Source: a virus
Strand: one strand, 5' to 3'
DNA: 20,448 bases
Virus record (IMG/VR): IMGVR_UViG_3300022888_000404
Span: 1-20,448 of that record
Part shown: positions 12,134 to 20,300 of the stretch, one piece after another
Numbering within the stretch: the stretch's first letter is position 1
How the letters are laid out: each line of letters begins with the position of its first letter
Translations under genes and position numbers: made by a program
Notes under the pieces: model-generated
What the model was told of the DNA's origin: nothing
The model's input: only the letters and a program-made list of their open reading frames with translations
The model's database searches: none

Positions 12134-13465
12134 ATGGGCAAAAAACTAGAAAACCTGATTGTTGGAGGGCTTGATCCCATCAATAATAAAGCAGATGGTT
12201 TAGTTACAAGACGTAATTATGGTGCCGCTGTAATGGGCGATGTCAAGCAAGAAGATACTGGTGAAATGGTGTCTCAAATGGTTGGTGTTGACTACAACAG
12301 CAAAGAAAGTGAAAATTTTGTTTTGAAGAACAAGGATCTTTTAGCTCCTAATCTCAAAATTGATAATTCTGGTACTGTGTATGGACATGATGTACTTTCT
12401 TTTGAGCATATGGGTATTGAAATTGCATCAAAGAGACGTCAAGGAATTGACTGGGGAGTGGATGAGTATTTCAAAGAGTTCCAACATGTGACCAGTAATG
12501 GTGACCAGTATACCTTTGATATTCTACTTAAGAAGCTTGGCTTTGACAAGAAAAAACATACCCTGTCCTTCTTTCTTGATACTTCTATTGGGGACTCTCG
12601 TAGGTTCTTAATTCCCGAAGTCATCAGGGACGTTGTATTTAGGGCTATGATTCAAGCTCCAAGGTTTGGATTACTTACTGGCGGACGCAACATTGCAGTT
12701 GACCTACCAGAAGCAAAATTACCAGAGGTTTTATACTCAGGTGATGAGCTTCTGATGGAAGACATTGGTGAAGCGGAGAACTTGCCAGAAGTCACGATTG
12801 ACTTTTCGGAACGTACCATCAAGATTTATCGACGTGGTATTCGAGTTCCAATCAATGCAGATGTCATTAAGTATGTTCGGTATCCTATTTTGGAAAGAAC
12901 TCTTGAGCAGATTGGATGGAGACTGGGTAATCAATTATCTGATCTTGCTATTCTAACCTTACTCAATGGTGACCTTCCTAATAGTGGTTATCCTGCTGGT
13001 GTAATGGGGGTATATAATACCACCAATAAGATCAAGCATAAGGATATCATCAGACTATCAACTCGATATATGCAAACCATGTATCGACCTAATGCTATTT
13101 TGGCTAATGAAGCTGAATGTATTAGGGTCAAAGATGATTCGGATTTCAAGCCTAGCCCTAACGTAGCAGATCCATTGTTCCGGTACAAGGACATCAATGG
13201 TGAAGATATGGACACGGCTACTCTTGTTCCATCAGATCAAATTGCTAATGATAAACAACTATGGGTTGATACCAGTAGGGCTTTATCACAGCTAACCCTT
13301 GAGGGAATGACTGTTGAGAATGAACGACACGCACGCACCAATCAATGGGAATACTACATTAGACTTGCAACTGGTTTTCAGAATGAAGATCAACAAGCTA
13401 AGGTACTCCTTGATGGTGGTTCTGCCTTCACAGCCTTTCCGTCTTATCTTGATCTTGTAAAGTAG
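12134..13465 (+). CDS. major capsid protein (443 aa)
   Basis: The main shell protein, expected to take the HK97 fold. Evidence is the place after protease-scaffold and decoration genes, suitable length, and a strong dedicated terminator directly after it. The N-terminal 100 residues are polar (DGLVTRRNYGAAVMGDVKQE) and could act as delta domain or be removed by the protease. The rest has the pattern of HK97-type proteins, including a long helix (YPILERTLEQIGWRLGNQLS, the spine-helix position) and GVMGVYNTTNKIK and LWVDTSRALSQL segments. I chose ATG 12134 (MGKKLENL, with AAGGGG upstream) over a TTG at 12116 inside the previous gene. Direct family identification would need a profile search. Confidence 0.82.
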   Translation: MGKKLENLIVGGLDPINNKADGLVTRRNYGAAVMGDVKQEDTGEMVSQMVGVDYNSKESENFVLKNKDLLAPNLKIDNSGTVYGHDVLSFEHMGIEIASKRRQGIDWGVDEYFKEFQHVTSNGDQYTFDILLKKLGFDKKKHTLSFFLDTSIGDSRRFLIPEVIRDVVFRAMIQAPRFGLLTGGRNIAVDLPEAKLPEVLYSGDELLMEDIGEAENLPEVTIDFSERTIKIYRRGIRVPINADVIKYVRYPILERTLEQIGWRLGNQLSDLAILTLLNGDLPNSGYPAGVMGVYNTTNKIKHKDIIRLSTRYMQTMYRPNAILANEAECIRVKDDSDFKPSPNVADPLFRYKDINGEDMDTATLVPSDQIANDKQLWVDTSRALSQLTLEGMTVENERHARTNQWEYYIRLATGFQNEDQQAKVLLDGGSAFTAFPSYLDLVK

Positions 13466-13479
13466 AGATTTGACAGGCT

Positions 13480-13520
13480 AAATGGGTGGCAGTCTTTTCA
13501 GACTGCCACCCATTTTTAAC
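13480..13520 (+). terminator. intrinsic terminator after major capsid gene
   Basis: A 16-bp perfect stem (13480-13495 with 13500-13515), GC-rich in the middle (GGGTGGCAGTCT), with a 4-base loop and a run of T at 13513-13517. It follows the capsid stop by 14 bases. This is a textbook rho-independent terminator and should yield abundant capsid messages while letting a fraction read into the tail genes. Confidence 0.93.
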
Positions 13521-13535
13521 ATTATGGAGATTCAG

Positions 13536-13838
13536 ATGAGGTTTTTTAAGACAAAGAAAAAAGATGCTACTTGGACTATGAGAATTGGAAACACAGATGA
13601 GTATTTCTTCTTTACTAACGTGATAAGTTCATGTGAAGAGGCAGGAACATCTGTTGAACGTGCATTGGCAAGAAATGTACTAGAAGAGATCAACTCTAAT
13701 AACGCATCAGAAGATGAGGCTAAGTATGTTTTGGGTGTAATCTCAAAAGAAGATACGCCAATATGGAATACTTGCTTCATTAAGCACAATTTGATAGAAC
13801 TTCCCAAAGCCAAAGTTAGAAGAAGTTCAGCTAAATAA
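13536..13838 (+). CDS. small hypothetical protein, head-tail region (100 aa)
   Basis: A 100-residue gene starting MRFFKTKKKDATWTMRIGN. The frame is open from 13482, but that start lies within the terminator stem. The ATG at 13536 has GGAG six bases upstream and is preferred; ATG 13524 has no ribosome site. The product has a basic start, a beta-prone part (DEYFFFTNVISS), a helix (EEAGTSVERALARNVLEEI) and a basic end (KVRRSSAK). No family recognised. It may be a minor head or neck protein, as it overlaps the first connector gene (TAATG). Confidence 0.7.
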   Translation: MRFFKTKKKDATWTMRIGNTDEYFFFTNVISSCEEAGTSVERALARNVLEEINSNNASEDEAKYVLGVISKEDTPIWNTCFIKHNLIELPKAKVRRSSAK

Positions 13839-14299
13839 TGCCTACCATCTCAACTATAGTCCAGATGTACAGCTCTGGTTCAAAGAAACTAATTGATCCT
13901 ACCAATGCAAGTCCAAACTACACCTCTCTGTTGACCACTGCAATAGAAATCAGCCTTAATTACTATGGGTTCACATCTGAAGGTTCAATCACTGAGAATG
14001 TTGAGATAAATAGACAATTAGTAGCCTTGAAAGCTATGGAACAGTTACTAATAACTGTTTCAATGAATGTGATTCTTATACCAACCACCCGAACTGGTGA
14101 CTCCAATGTCAAAGCAGAGTATGAGGCAAGACAAGCACACCTGAAAAACCTAGAGAAATTCTTATCATCTAGGATAGAGGTTTTGGAAAAGAAGCTATCT
14201 ACAATGGGTTCTACACCTGGACCTTACCTAGCGGTGGCAAAAGTGGATAAATCAAAGAAATACGACATTTACGGTGATGAGATAGAGGTAGTGTCTTAA
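13838..14299 (+). CDS. probable head-tail connector (adaptor-like) protein (153 aa)
   Basis: A 153-residue, mainly helical protein immediately after the head genes. The first half (TTAIEISLNYYGFTSEGSI, then VEINRQLVALKAMEQLLIT) is helical, and the second half has a charged helix (EARQAHLKNLEKFLSSRIEV) and a Tyr/Asp-rich end. Adaptor proteins that sit beneath the portal are of this size, helical, and occupy this place in phage gene order. The call is from position, not sequence match. It is joined to both neighbours by one-base TAATG overlaps. Confidence 0.5.
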   Translation: MPTISTIVQMYSSGSKKLIDPTNASPNYTSLLTTAIEISLNYYGFTSEGSITENVEINRQLVALKAMEQLLITVSMNVILIPTTRTGDSNVKAEYEARQAHLKNLEKFLSSRIEVLEKKLSTMGSTPGPYLAVAKVDKSKKYDIYGDEIEVVS

Positions 14300-14628
14300 T
14301 GCTTATCGTCCACAACCTACATAAACTCAGATCACTAATGCAAGACCCAAAGGATTCATTAAACAATCACAAAATATTGGATGATGATGATTATACATCT
14401 TTGCTAAATGACCAATCACTAAATCCATTTGAGGCTTATATAGTTGGTAGTCTAGCCCAAATCCAAGCCGCCAGGGTGCAGGTGTTTACCATGATAGCAG
14501 GTAATCCAGAATTGACGAAAAGATTCAAAGAGGTTATGAATGAGGAAGGTGAATGGGACGTCCATAATCATATACGCCATCTCAAAATAGAGTTAAGCTC
14601 ATTAGAGAATGATGTGTTTGGTTACTAA
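14299..14628 (+). CDS. hypothetical protein, head-tail connection region (109 aa)
   Basis: A 109-residue acidic, helical protein (ILDDDDYTSLLNDQSLNPFE; AYIVGSLAQIQAARVQVFTM). A GAGGT site lies about nine bases upstream, and both ends overlap the neighbouring genes by one base (TAATG). I do not recognise it. The place between the adaptor-like and stopper-like genes suggests a neck or connector component, without sequence support for a particular role. Confidence 0.6.
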   Translation: MLIVHNLHKLRSLMQDPKDSLNNHKILDDDDYTSLLNDQSLNPFEAYIVGSLAQIQAARVQVFTMIAGNPELTKRFKEVMNEEGEWDVHNHIRHLKIELSSLENDVFGY

Positions 14629-14981
14629 TGTCAATTCTATCACCAACTCATTCTATCACTGTGGACAGGAATGATGATGCGTCACCAAACCTATATTCAG
14701 TTTTGATAGGTGTGTTCAAGGGTGGTTTCAGCCCTTCATCTTCTTCTGTTAAAATCAGTGAGTCACTGAATAGAATGGATGTAACAGCAAAAGGGTATGT
14801 CTCAATCTCACATAAGTATATTGATCCACTGGCACTAAGACCAGAAATTCTTGACAGGGTTATGGTGAAGAACAGACATAATGAAGTTGAGGGTGTATAT
14901 ACTTTACTACAAATGATAGATCAACGCAGGTCTATGGTTTATGTTTTGGGTGAATATAATGGCCCTAAAAATATCAGTTGA
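14628..14981 (+). CDS. probable head-closure (stopper-like) protein (117 aa)
   Basis: A 117-residue protein with a beta-rich second half: IDPLALRPEILDRVMVKNRH, then EVEGVYTLLQMIDQRRSMVY and VLGEYNGP. This layout, in which a phrase setting limits on measured or defined quantities is followed by strands ending in a short sheet, resembles small beta-barrel head-closure proteins that plug the portal. The first half is Ser/Thr-rich. It overlaps the previous gene by one base and the next by 23. The call is tentative and based on size, place and beta pattern. Confidence 0.45.
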   Translation: MSILSPTHSITVDRNDDASPNLYSVLIGVFKGGFSPSSSSVKISESLNRMDVTAKGYVSISHKYIDPLALRPEILDRVMVKNRHNEVEGVYTLLQMIDQRRSMVYVLGEYNGPKNIS

Positions 14982-15471
14982 GAGTAATCTGAATGAGTAC
15001 ATAGATGGATTCACTTGGGTTATAAGATACATTCATTATAAATCTATTGAGTATGCTGCTGATAAATTCTCCAAGAAACTGTTAAGAGTCGCCAACACTA
15101 AAGGCTCCACAAAAGATCCATACACCGACAGAACAGGTAAGTTGAGGAAGACAGCCAAAGTAGGACAAGGGACAATAAAAAGAGACACAATAACATTCAA
15201 GGGTAATGTGGGATCAAGAGTCCCATTAAACTCTAAGGGAAAACCTTATGGTAAGTATGTCAATAGGTGGGTGCAGAACAAATACCAAATAGAAACAGAT
15301 TTTGGAAACGCTTATATATTGGGATACTACGTACAGGACAGAAGATTGATGGATGAGTTTTGGGTTGACTATGCAATTAAGAAGGCACAACTGGAAGCCA
15401 CATATTCAAATCCATCCCTACAACAAATTGGTGCATTGAGAAGAATGGCCAAGAAGTGGTTTTTCGCATGA
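14959..15471 (+). CDS. tail completion / HK97 gp10-like protein (170 aa)
   Basis: A 170-residue gene. I chose the ATG at 14959 (MALKISVESN) with GGGTGA upstream; an ATG at 14941 lies inside the previous gene without a site. An N-terminal helix with a long basic part (AADKFSKKLLRVANTKGSTK, then DRTGKLRKTAKVGQGTIKRD) followed by a core containing NVGSRVPLNSKGKPYGKYVN and YYVQDRRLMDEFW matches the general pattern of gp10-type proteins found between head closure and tail terminator genes. They help join or complete the tail. Its stop overlaps the next start as ATGA. Confidence 0.55.
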   Translation: MALKISVESNLNEYIDGFTWVIRYIHYKSIEYAADKFSKKLLRVANTKGSTKDPYTDRTGKLRKTAKVGQGTIKRDTITFKGNVGSRVPLNSKGKPYGKYVNRWVQNKYQIETDFGNAYILGYYVQDRRLMDEFWVDYAIKKAQLEATYSNPSLQQIGALRRMAKKWFFA

Positions 15472-15875
15472 TAATTACATCGAGACTGATTGCAACAGGG
15501 TTGAGAAATGATGTGGCAATTCAAGCCATTAGTGGTTTGAAAGTTTATCAACGACAGTTTCCCCACAAGCTAGAAGACTTCCCATTCATAATGGTCACAG
15601 ACGAGACTATTGATTCAGAGGGGGAAGATATTTCAGTTCAAATAAATAATTTAACTGTTACTATATTCACAATGAGGAACACGGACGATGAGCTTGAAGC
15701 AATAGCATCAGCAGTACAAAATGTAGTGAATGGAAAATCATTCAGTGATGCAATTACAGGATCGAAATTGACCTGTAGGTTTCAAAGGACTCTTGAGGTT
15801 GAGACAGGCGAACTAAAAATGGCACCAAAGCCAAGGGCTGTAGCCCTAAGATATTATGTAATCAAGGTTGATTAA
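15468..15875 (+). CDS. probable tail terminator protein (135 aa)
   Basis: The ATG at 15468 overlaps the previous TGA (ATGA) and is preferred to an upstream GTG. The 135-residue protein alternates helix and strand: an N-terminal helix (SRLIATGLRNDVAIQAI), a strand (LKVYQRQFP), a central strand (ISVQINNLTVTIFTMRN), a helix (DDELEAIASAVQNVV) and C-terminal strands (ALRYYVIKVD). This order is that of tail terminators, which cap the tube and set its length along with the tape measure. The place just before the tail tube gene agrees. Confidence 0.6.
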   Translation: MIITSRLIATGLRNDVAIQAISGLKVYQRQFPHKLEDFPFIMVTDETIDSEGEDISVQINNLTVTIFTMRNTDDELEAIASAVQNVVNGKSFSDAITGSKLTCRFQRTLEVETGELKMAPKPRAVALRYYVIKVD

Positions 15876-15885
15876 GGAGAAGAAA

Positions 15886-16431
15886 ATGGGTTTAGCAGCA
15901 AGCGGCTTTATGATGGGTGCAAGGGATTTAGAGATAACTCCCATTACGGCAGACACAACCGTATCAGATTCATATGCAATCGGTACTATGACCTCAGTAA
16001 AAGGATTGACTCAAGCTAATTGGTCTATGCCAGTTGAATCGTTTGAGCATAGAGGTGATGACCAGTTATTGGAAATCTCTAATACACAAGATGGCATCAC
16101 TGTTGATTTACAGTTGACGGGGTTAAGTCCTGAGATTTTAGCTCTTGTCATGGGCGGAACCTTCAATAACAGTTTGTGTGGTGGTGAAGCATTTCAACAT
16201 GATTTGAAAGATGTCAACATTGGCAATACGGGATATTTCCGTGTAACATTCTTATGTAAAATGGTTGATGACTTTGACATGCAAGTTATTGTGAACAAGG
16301 CAAAGGTTTCAACAGGACCATCCTCAACTCACCAAGACAAAACGCCCCAAAGTCTTACTTTACAGATTCGTGGTGTAACTCCACATGATCCCTCAGTCAA
16401 TGGATTAACCGTTCTTAGAAAAACCTCTTAA
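15886..16431 (+). CDS. major tail (tube) protein (181 aa)
   Basis: Forms the tail tube. The ATG at 15886 has AAGGAG six bases upstream; an upstream TTG (15868) lies within the previous gene. The 181-residue protein is beta-rich (SVKGLTQANWSMPVESFEHR, GITVDLQLTGL, YFRVTFLCKMVDD, QVIVNKAKVS), with a helix (SPEILALVMGG) in the middle, as in siphovirus tube proteins. A strong hairpin follows its stop, as expected for a high-copy product. The next genes (chaperone with frameshift, tape measure) confirm the tail context. No contractile sheath gene lies beside it. Confidence 0.72.
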   Translation: MGLAASGFMMGARDLEITPITADTTVSDSYAIGTMTSVKGLTQANWSMPVESFEHRGDDQLLEISNTQDGITVDLQLTGLSPEILALVMGGTFNNSLCGGEAFQHDLKDVNIGNTGYFRVTFLCKMVDDFDMQVIVNKAKVSTGPSSTHQDKTPQSLTLQIRGVTPHDPSVNGLTVLRKTS

Positions 16432-16453
16432 TCTAGTTGTTTCCAGTCTTGAT

Positions 16454-16490
16454 ATAAAGGTAGACCATATTAAGGTCTACCTTTATTGTC
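16454..16490 (+). terminator. terminator-like hairpin after tail tube gene
   Basis: A 13-bp perfect stem (16454-16466 with 16474-16486), GC-containing core GGTAGACC, and a 7-base loop. The following bases (TGTCATT) are only weakly T-rich, so termination may be partial, or the hairpin may protect the 3' end of the upstream message. It lies 22 bases after the tube stop and just before the ribosome site of the chaperone gene. Confidence 0.7.
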
Positions 16491-16502
16491 ATTAGGAGAA
16501 AA

Positions 16503-17132
16503 ATGGAAAATAATGTATTTGATGAGACAAAATTACAAGTAATGATTGAATTCCCCACACCTGATGGGTCTGCCCAACGCCAGTTAAAACCACTAAAGTT
16601 GATTAGGTTCTTTAGAGAATTAGAGATACTGTGGTCTTCAAAGACTGATATAATTGTGGCAGGTGTTAAGAAAGTTGAAAGTGAGATTGAGTCTGAGACC
16701 AAAGCCCTTAAAAGAGAATGGGAAGAAAAGAGGGACACACTAGAAACTCGTATTGATGAAATAAACTCTATGGGTGAAGTTGCGAAGGAATCATTGTCTA
16801 TATCTAATCCAAATTATTTTGATGATCTATTAGACTCTATGGATGAAATTGAATCTGAGATAGCTAATATAGATTCATCTATGGTGAAGAAACGTATTGA
16901 GAAATACGCATTATTCATTGTGACCACTGCTCCTGATTTTTTAGCAGACATTCTAAAGTTAATGTTTCAGGATGATGGTTTCTCTGCTGAAATGATCGAT
17001 GGTCTATCCATTCCTAGAATGAAATTTATCTTTGGGAAGTTTAAGGAAATAAATGATATTGATTTCTTACTGAATAACCCCACCCTCAAAAAGCTGATAA
17101 AGACTGTCCAACAACCAGCTTTTGGGCAATAA
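16503..17132 (+). CDS. tail assembly chaperone, short form (209 aa)
   Basis: A chaperone that binds the tape measure protein during tail assembly (lambda gpG-type). The start is clear: AGGAGAAAA before ATG. The N-terminus is beta-like (KLQVMIEFPTPDGSAQRQLK), then a charged coiled coil at about 50-120 (ESEIESETKALKREWEEKRD), then a helical part ending NNPTLKKLIKTVQQPAFGQ. Its place between tail tube and tape measure genes is diagnostic. It is longer than many gpG proteins because of the coiled coil. The -1 frame is open from 17078 through its stop, allowing a longer frameshifted product (separate entry). Confidence 0.75.
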   Translation: MENNVFDETKLQVMIEFPTPDGSAQRQLKPLKLIRFFRELEILWSSKTDIIVAGVKKVESEIESETKALKREWEEKRDTLETRIDEINSMGEVAKESLSISNPNYFDDLLDSMDEIESEIANIDSSMVKKRIEKYALFIVTTAPDFLADILKLMFQDDGFSAEMIDGLSIPRMKFIFGKFKEINDIDFLLNNPTLKKLIKTVQQPAFGQ

Positions 17133-17332
17133 TATACCGTTGGCTTCTATCACTAGGGTTTGATGTTGATTTTATCAACAACGACCTGACTATTGCTCAA
17201 TTCTGCGCTCTGAAAAGATTGGCAGAGCATGATGCAAAAGAGATGGACAAATTAAGTGGCTCCCCATCGGGCTACACAGAACCAACTTCTGATGAGTTCA
17301 TGTCTATGATAAACAAAACGGGGATGACATAG
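16503..17332 (+). CDS. tail assembly chaperone, -1 frameshift long form (about 276 aa)
   Basis: The reading frame one base back is open from 17078 to TAG at 17330-17332 and has no good start codon of its own: the first ATG in frame is at 17243 with no ribosome site. It encodes FWAIIYRWLLSLGFDVDFIN, then LTIAQFCALKRLAEHDAKEM, then a Pro/Ser/Gly tail. This is the G-T arrangement of tail chaperones. The best slip site in the 17078-17132 window is C AAA AAG at 17087-17093, where the A-site codon re-pairs perfectly. T TTT GGG at 17120 is a weaker option. Slipping at 17093 gives 197 + 79 residues. The tape measure gene starts one base after this stop. Confidence 0.72.
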
Positions 17333-17333
17333 T

Positions 17334-20300
17334 ATGCCAGCTACATTCAAAGTCAAAACAGACATAACTCATTCTGAGGTAGCACTCAACAAACTCAATA
17401 CGTTGACTACCAAGTTCAATAAAACCCTAAAAGACATCAAGGTCAACACTCAAGACAAAAAATTTAGTGGTTCAATTCCTGTATTAAATGGGGAATTGAA
17501 GAAAATTGTTGACATTACAAAACGGGCAAAAAACAATTTTCATTTACTGGGTGAGAAAGGAACACAGGATTTACTCAATCTTACAAAGAGGGTTCAAAAT
17601 CTAACCCGTGATATGAAAGAAATGGGGTTTAATGACAAGGCTGTGTCAAGTGCCAGATTATTGAATTCCCAACTAAGAAAAATGAAGGGAGATTTACGAA
17701 CCCAACTTAGAATGCACAAAAGCATACATGAAGTTGAGTTCAGACGTGAAAATACAGTAAGGCGAAGGGTTGAAAAAGAAAAAATTGAGCTTTCATTAAT
17801 TAGTGCCATCAGAAGAAATGAGTCTATCAATGCAGGTGGAGGAAAAAACTGGTTGCGTCAACTCAAGATGCAGGAATCCCATCTGAGAGGCATTGAGACA
17901 AGAGTCAAAAAAATAAGGGATGAAACTGGTTTGCTATCTGATGTAGAGGCAGAAAGACTACTAAGCAAAGTCAGGAAGATTAGAGCATCAACCAAGAATC
18001 CACTTGAGCAGAAGTTTAGACCTGTGCAAAGAAACCTAATTAGGACTAGGCAGTTATTACTAACTCTGGGGGCTGTCATAGCTGGTATAACCCTTCCATT
18101 AGCGTTAGTGACACGTTCAGCCTCGGAAGCAGAGAAAGCCTTAAATTCATTAGGTAGAGAGGCTAGGGTGAATGGTGTCTCTGGCAGACAAGCCACTAAT
18201 TCAGTTAAGAACTTAAAACTTGTGAAGGATGGAATTCTTTCATTAAGTGCGGCGGCGAGAGCCACTAAGCTGGCTATGAGGATTGGGTTGAATCTGGATG
18301 AGGCTATTGCAACGGTCAAGAATATGACTGCTGTTGCAATTGAGAATAAGCAAGCAGCGTTGACTTTGAATCAGGCAGTTGTAAATGCGTTTGAGGGATT
18401 CAAACAAGAACTATCAACCTTGGCTGATGCCGCTGGTATAACAAAAAATATATCAATCATTTACAAGGAGTATGCAGACTCAATTGGGACCACAGTAGCC
18501 AAGTTGAATAAATCTCAAAAAGCACATGCAATAATGAATGAGGTACAACTGGAAGCCACCAAATCAGCAGGTGCATTGGAGGATGCACAGTTTACATTAT
18601 CAGGCTCAATTGACAGATCAAGAGGCTCTGTTGAGATATTTTCACAAGAGCTTGGATTATCATTAAGCCCTGTTATACAGCTTGTTTTGGATGGATTCAC
18701 ATCAGTAGTGAAATCAGTCACTCAATTCATAGCTGATAACTCAGCACTGATCAGATCAATCTCAGCGGCGACATTGGCGTTTGGTGTATTCGTGGCAACA
18801 TTGGTTGCTTTGGCAGCAGCGTTATTAGTTATTGGATCTATTATATCTTTTGGTGCTGTCATTGGTGCATTGTTCACAACAGCAGGCGCAGCAGGAACTT
18901 TGGGTGTGTCATTGGCAACATTGGGCATAACAGGCACCAACGTCACAGGTGTTTTTGCAGGTTTGGCAGCCATCATGGGATTGTCGGGTTTAGCAGCCGG
19001 ATTGATGGATGAGAAGATGGAGTCCATAGGCAGAACTATGGGATCACTAAAGAAGCGAATACGTGACACCCACATTGAAGAAAGCAACAGAAACAAGGTA
19101 TTGAAAGATGCCTTGTATTTGATAAACCAAAACAAAGAATTCACATTGGGTGATAAAGATGCGAGGCTTGGTGTTAATGATGCACTTAGAAAAATGATCC
19201 CAAATCTTGATCTTGAGATAGAAGCTCGAACCAGATTGAAAGGACTGATAAACTCTAACGCCACTGACTATGAGGAGTTGGCTAGACAAATGGAAAGAGC
19301 TGTCAAAGCGCAGAATCAGCACAAAATTGATGAATTGAGAGCTTCTACCAAATCACAGATAAAGAAACGTGTAGAAGAAAAAAATGAATTTGATAAAAAA
19401 CCGCTCAGTAACAGTGGATTTTTTTCTGGTGGTACTCCATTATCTGATAAGATGTCTAATAAGCTAGATACTGTTGTAGGGCTTGACATTAAAAAAGGTG
19501 AAGAGTACACCCGAACTGGTGAGATGCCTTTTAAGCAGTATACAAGAAAGGGTAGAAGGAATTTAATCTTCAAATACAAAATCAAAGAAAAGAGTGTGGA
19601 AGAACTTAGACAAATCACTAATGACATAGACACACTAATATCGAACTTGCACGTAAAGGAAGAAGCAAACATACATGGAACTGTTTTGCGTGACAATATA
19701 CATGAAGGGACTGCATTTTTAGACTATTCTAATGCCATTACTAGACTGAGTGAGTCAACAGGGCTTTCAAAGGATATGCTTGGAAGCTCAGATACTAAAG
19801 CATGGCTACGAGATACCAGTACTGTGATAAGAGAAATAATAGAAACTAGTGATGCGCTCGGCGCTGATATATTAAAGCTAGAAAAGGCATTGAAAAATAC
19901 TTCGGATAAGGTCATGGAAGCTAATGCTGAGAGAAGAAAGTTGGCAGGTGAAATAGAGAGTTTCTCATCTGCTCAGAATCTTACTGACAATCTTCCAACT
20001 AATCCAGCAATAGCAAAAGATTCACTCACCAAACTCATAACCTCAATGAGTGCATTTATAAAGAGTGATGTTGATAAAGCAATCAAAACCATCAAATCAA
20101 ACACATCTAATGAAGAAGAAGAGGAGTTGGCTAAGACAGTCAAAAGGAAGAACACCGAGCGTTTAGCATTCATAAAGAAAATAGTGGGCGTTAATGAAAA
20201 TGGAGTTGGGTTCAAGCTGACCAAAGAAGATTTCAAAATGTTCACAGAAGCGGACAGTTTGATGAATGACTTTACTAAGTTGGTATTAAAGCAATTCAAA

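Noticed and set aside
13469-13474. TTGACA as a promoter just before the capsid terminator
   Set aside because: The -10 position would fall inside the terminator stem and does not match the consensus.
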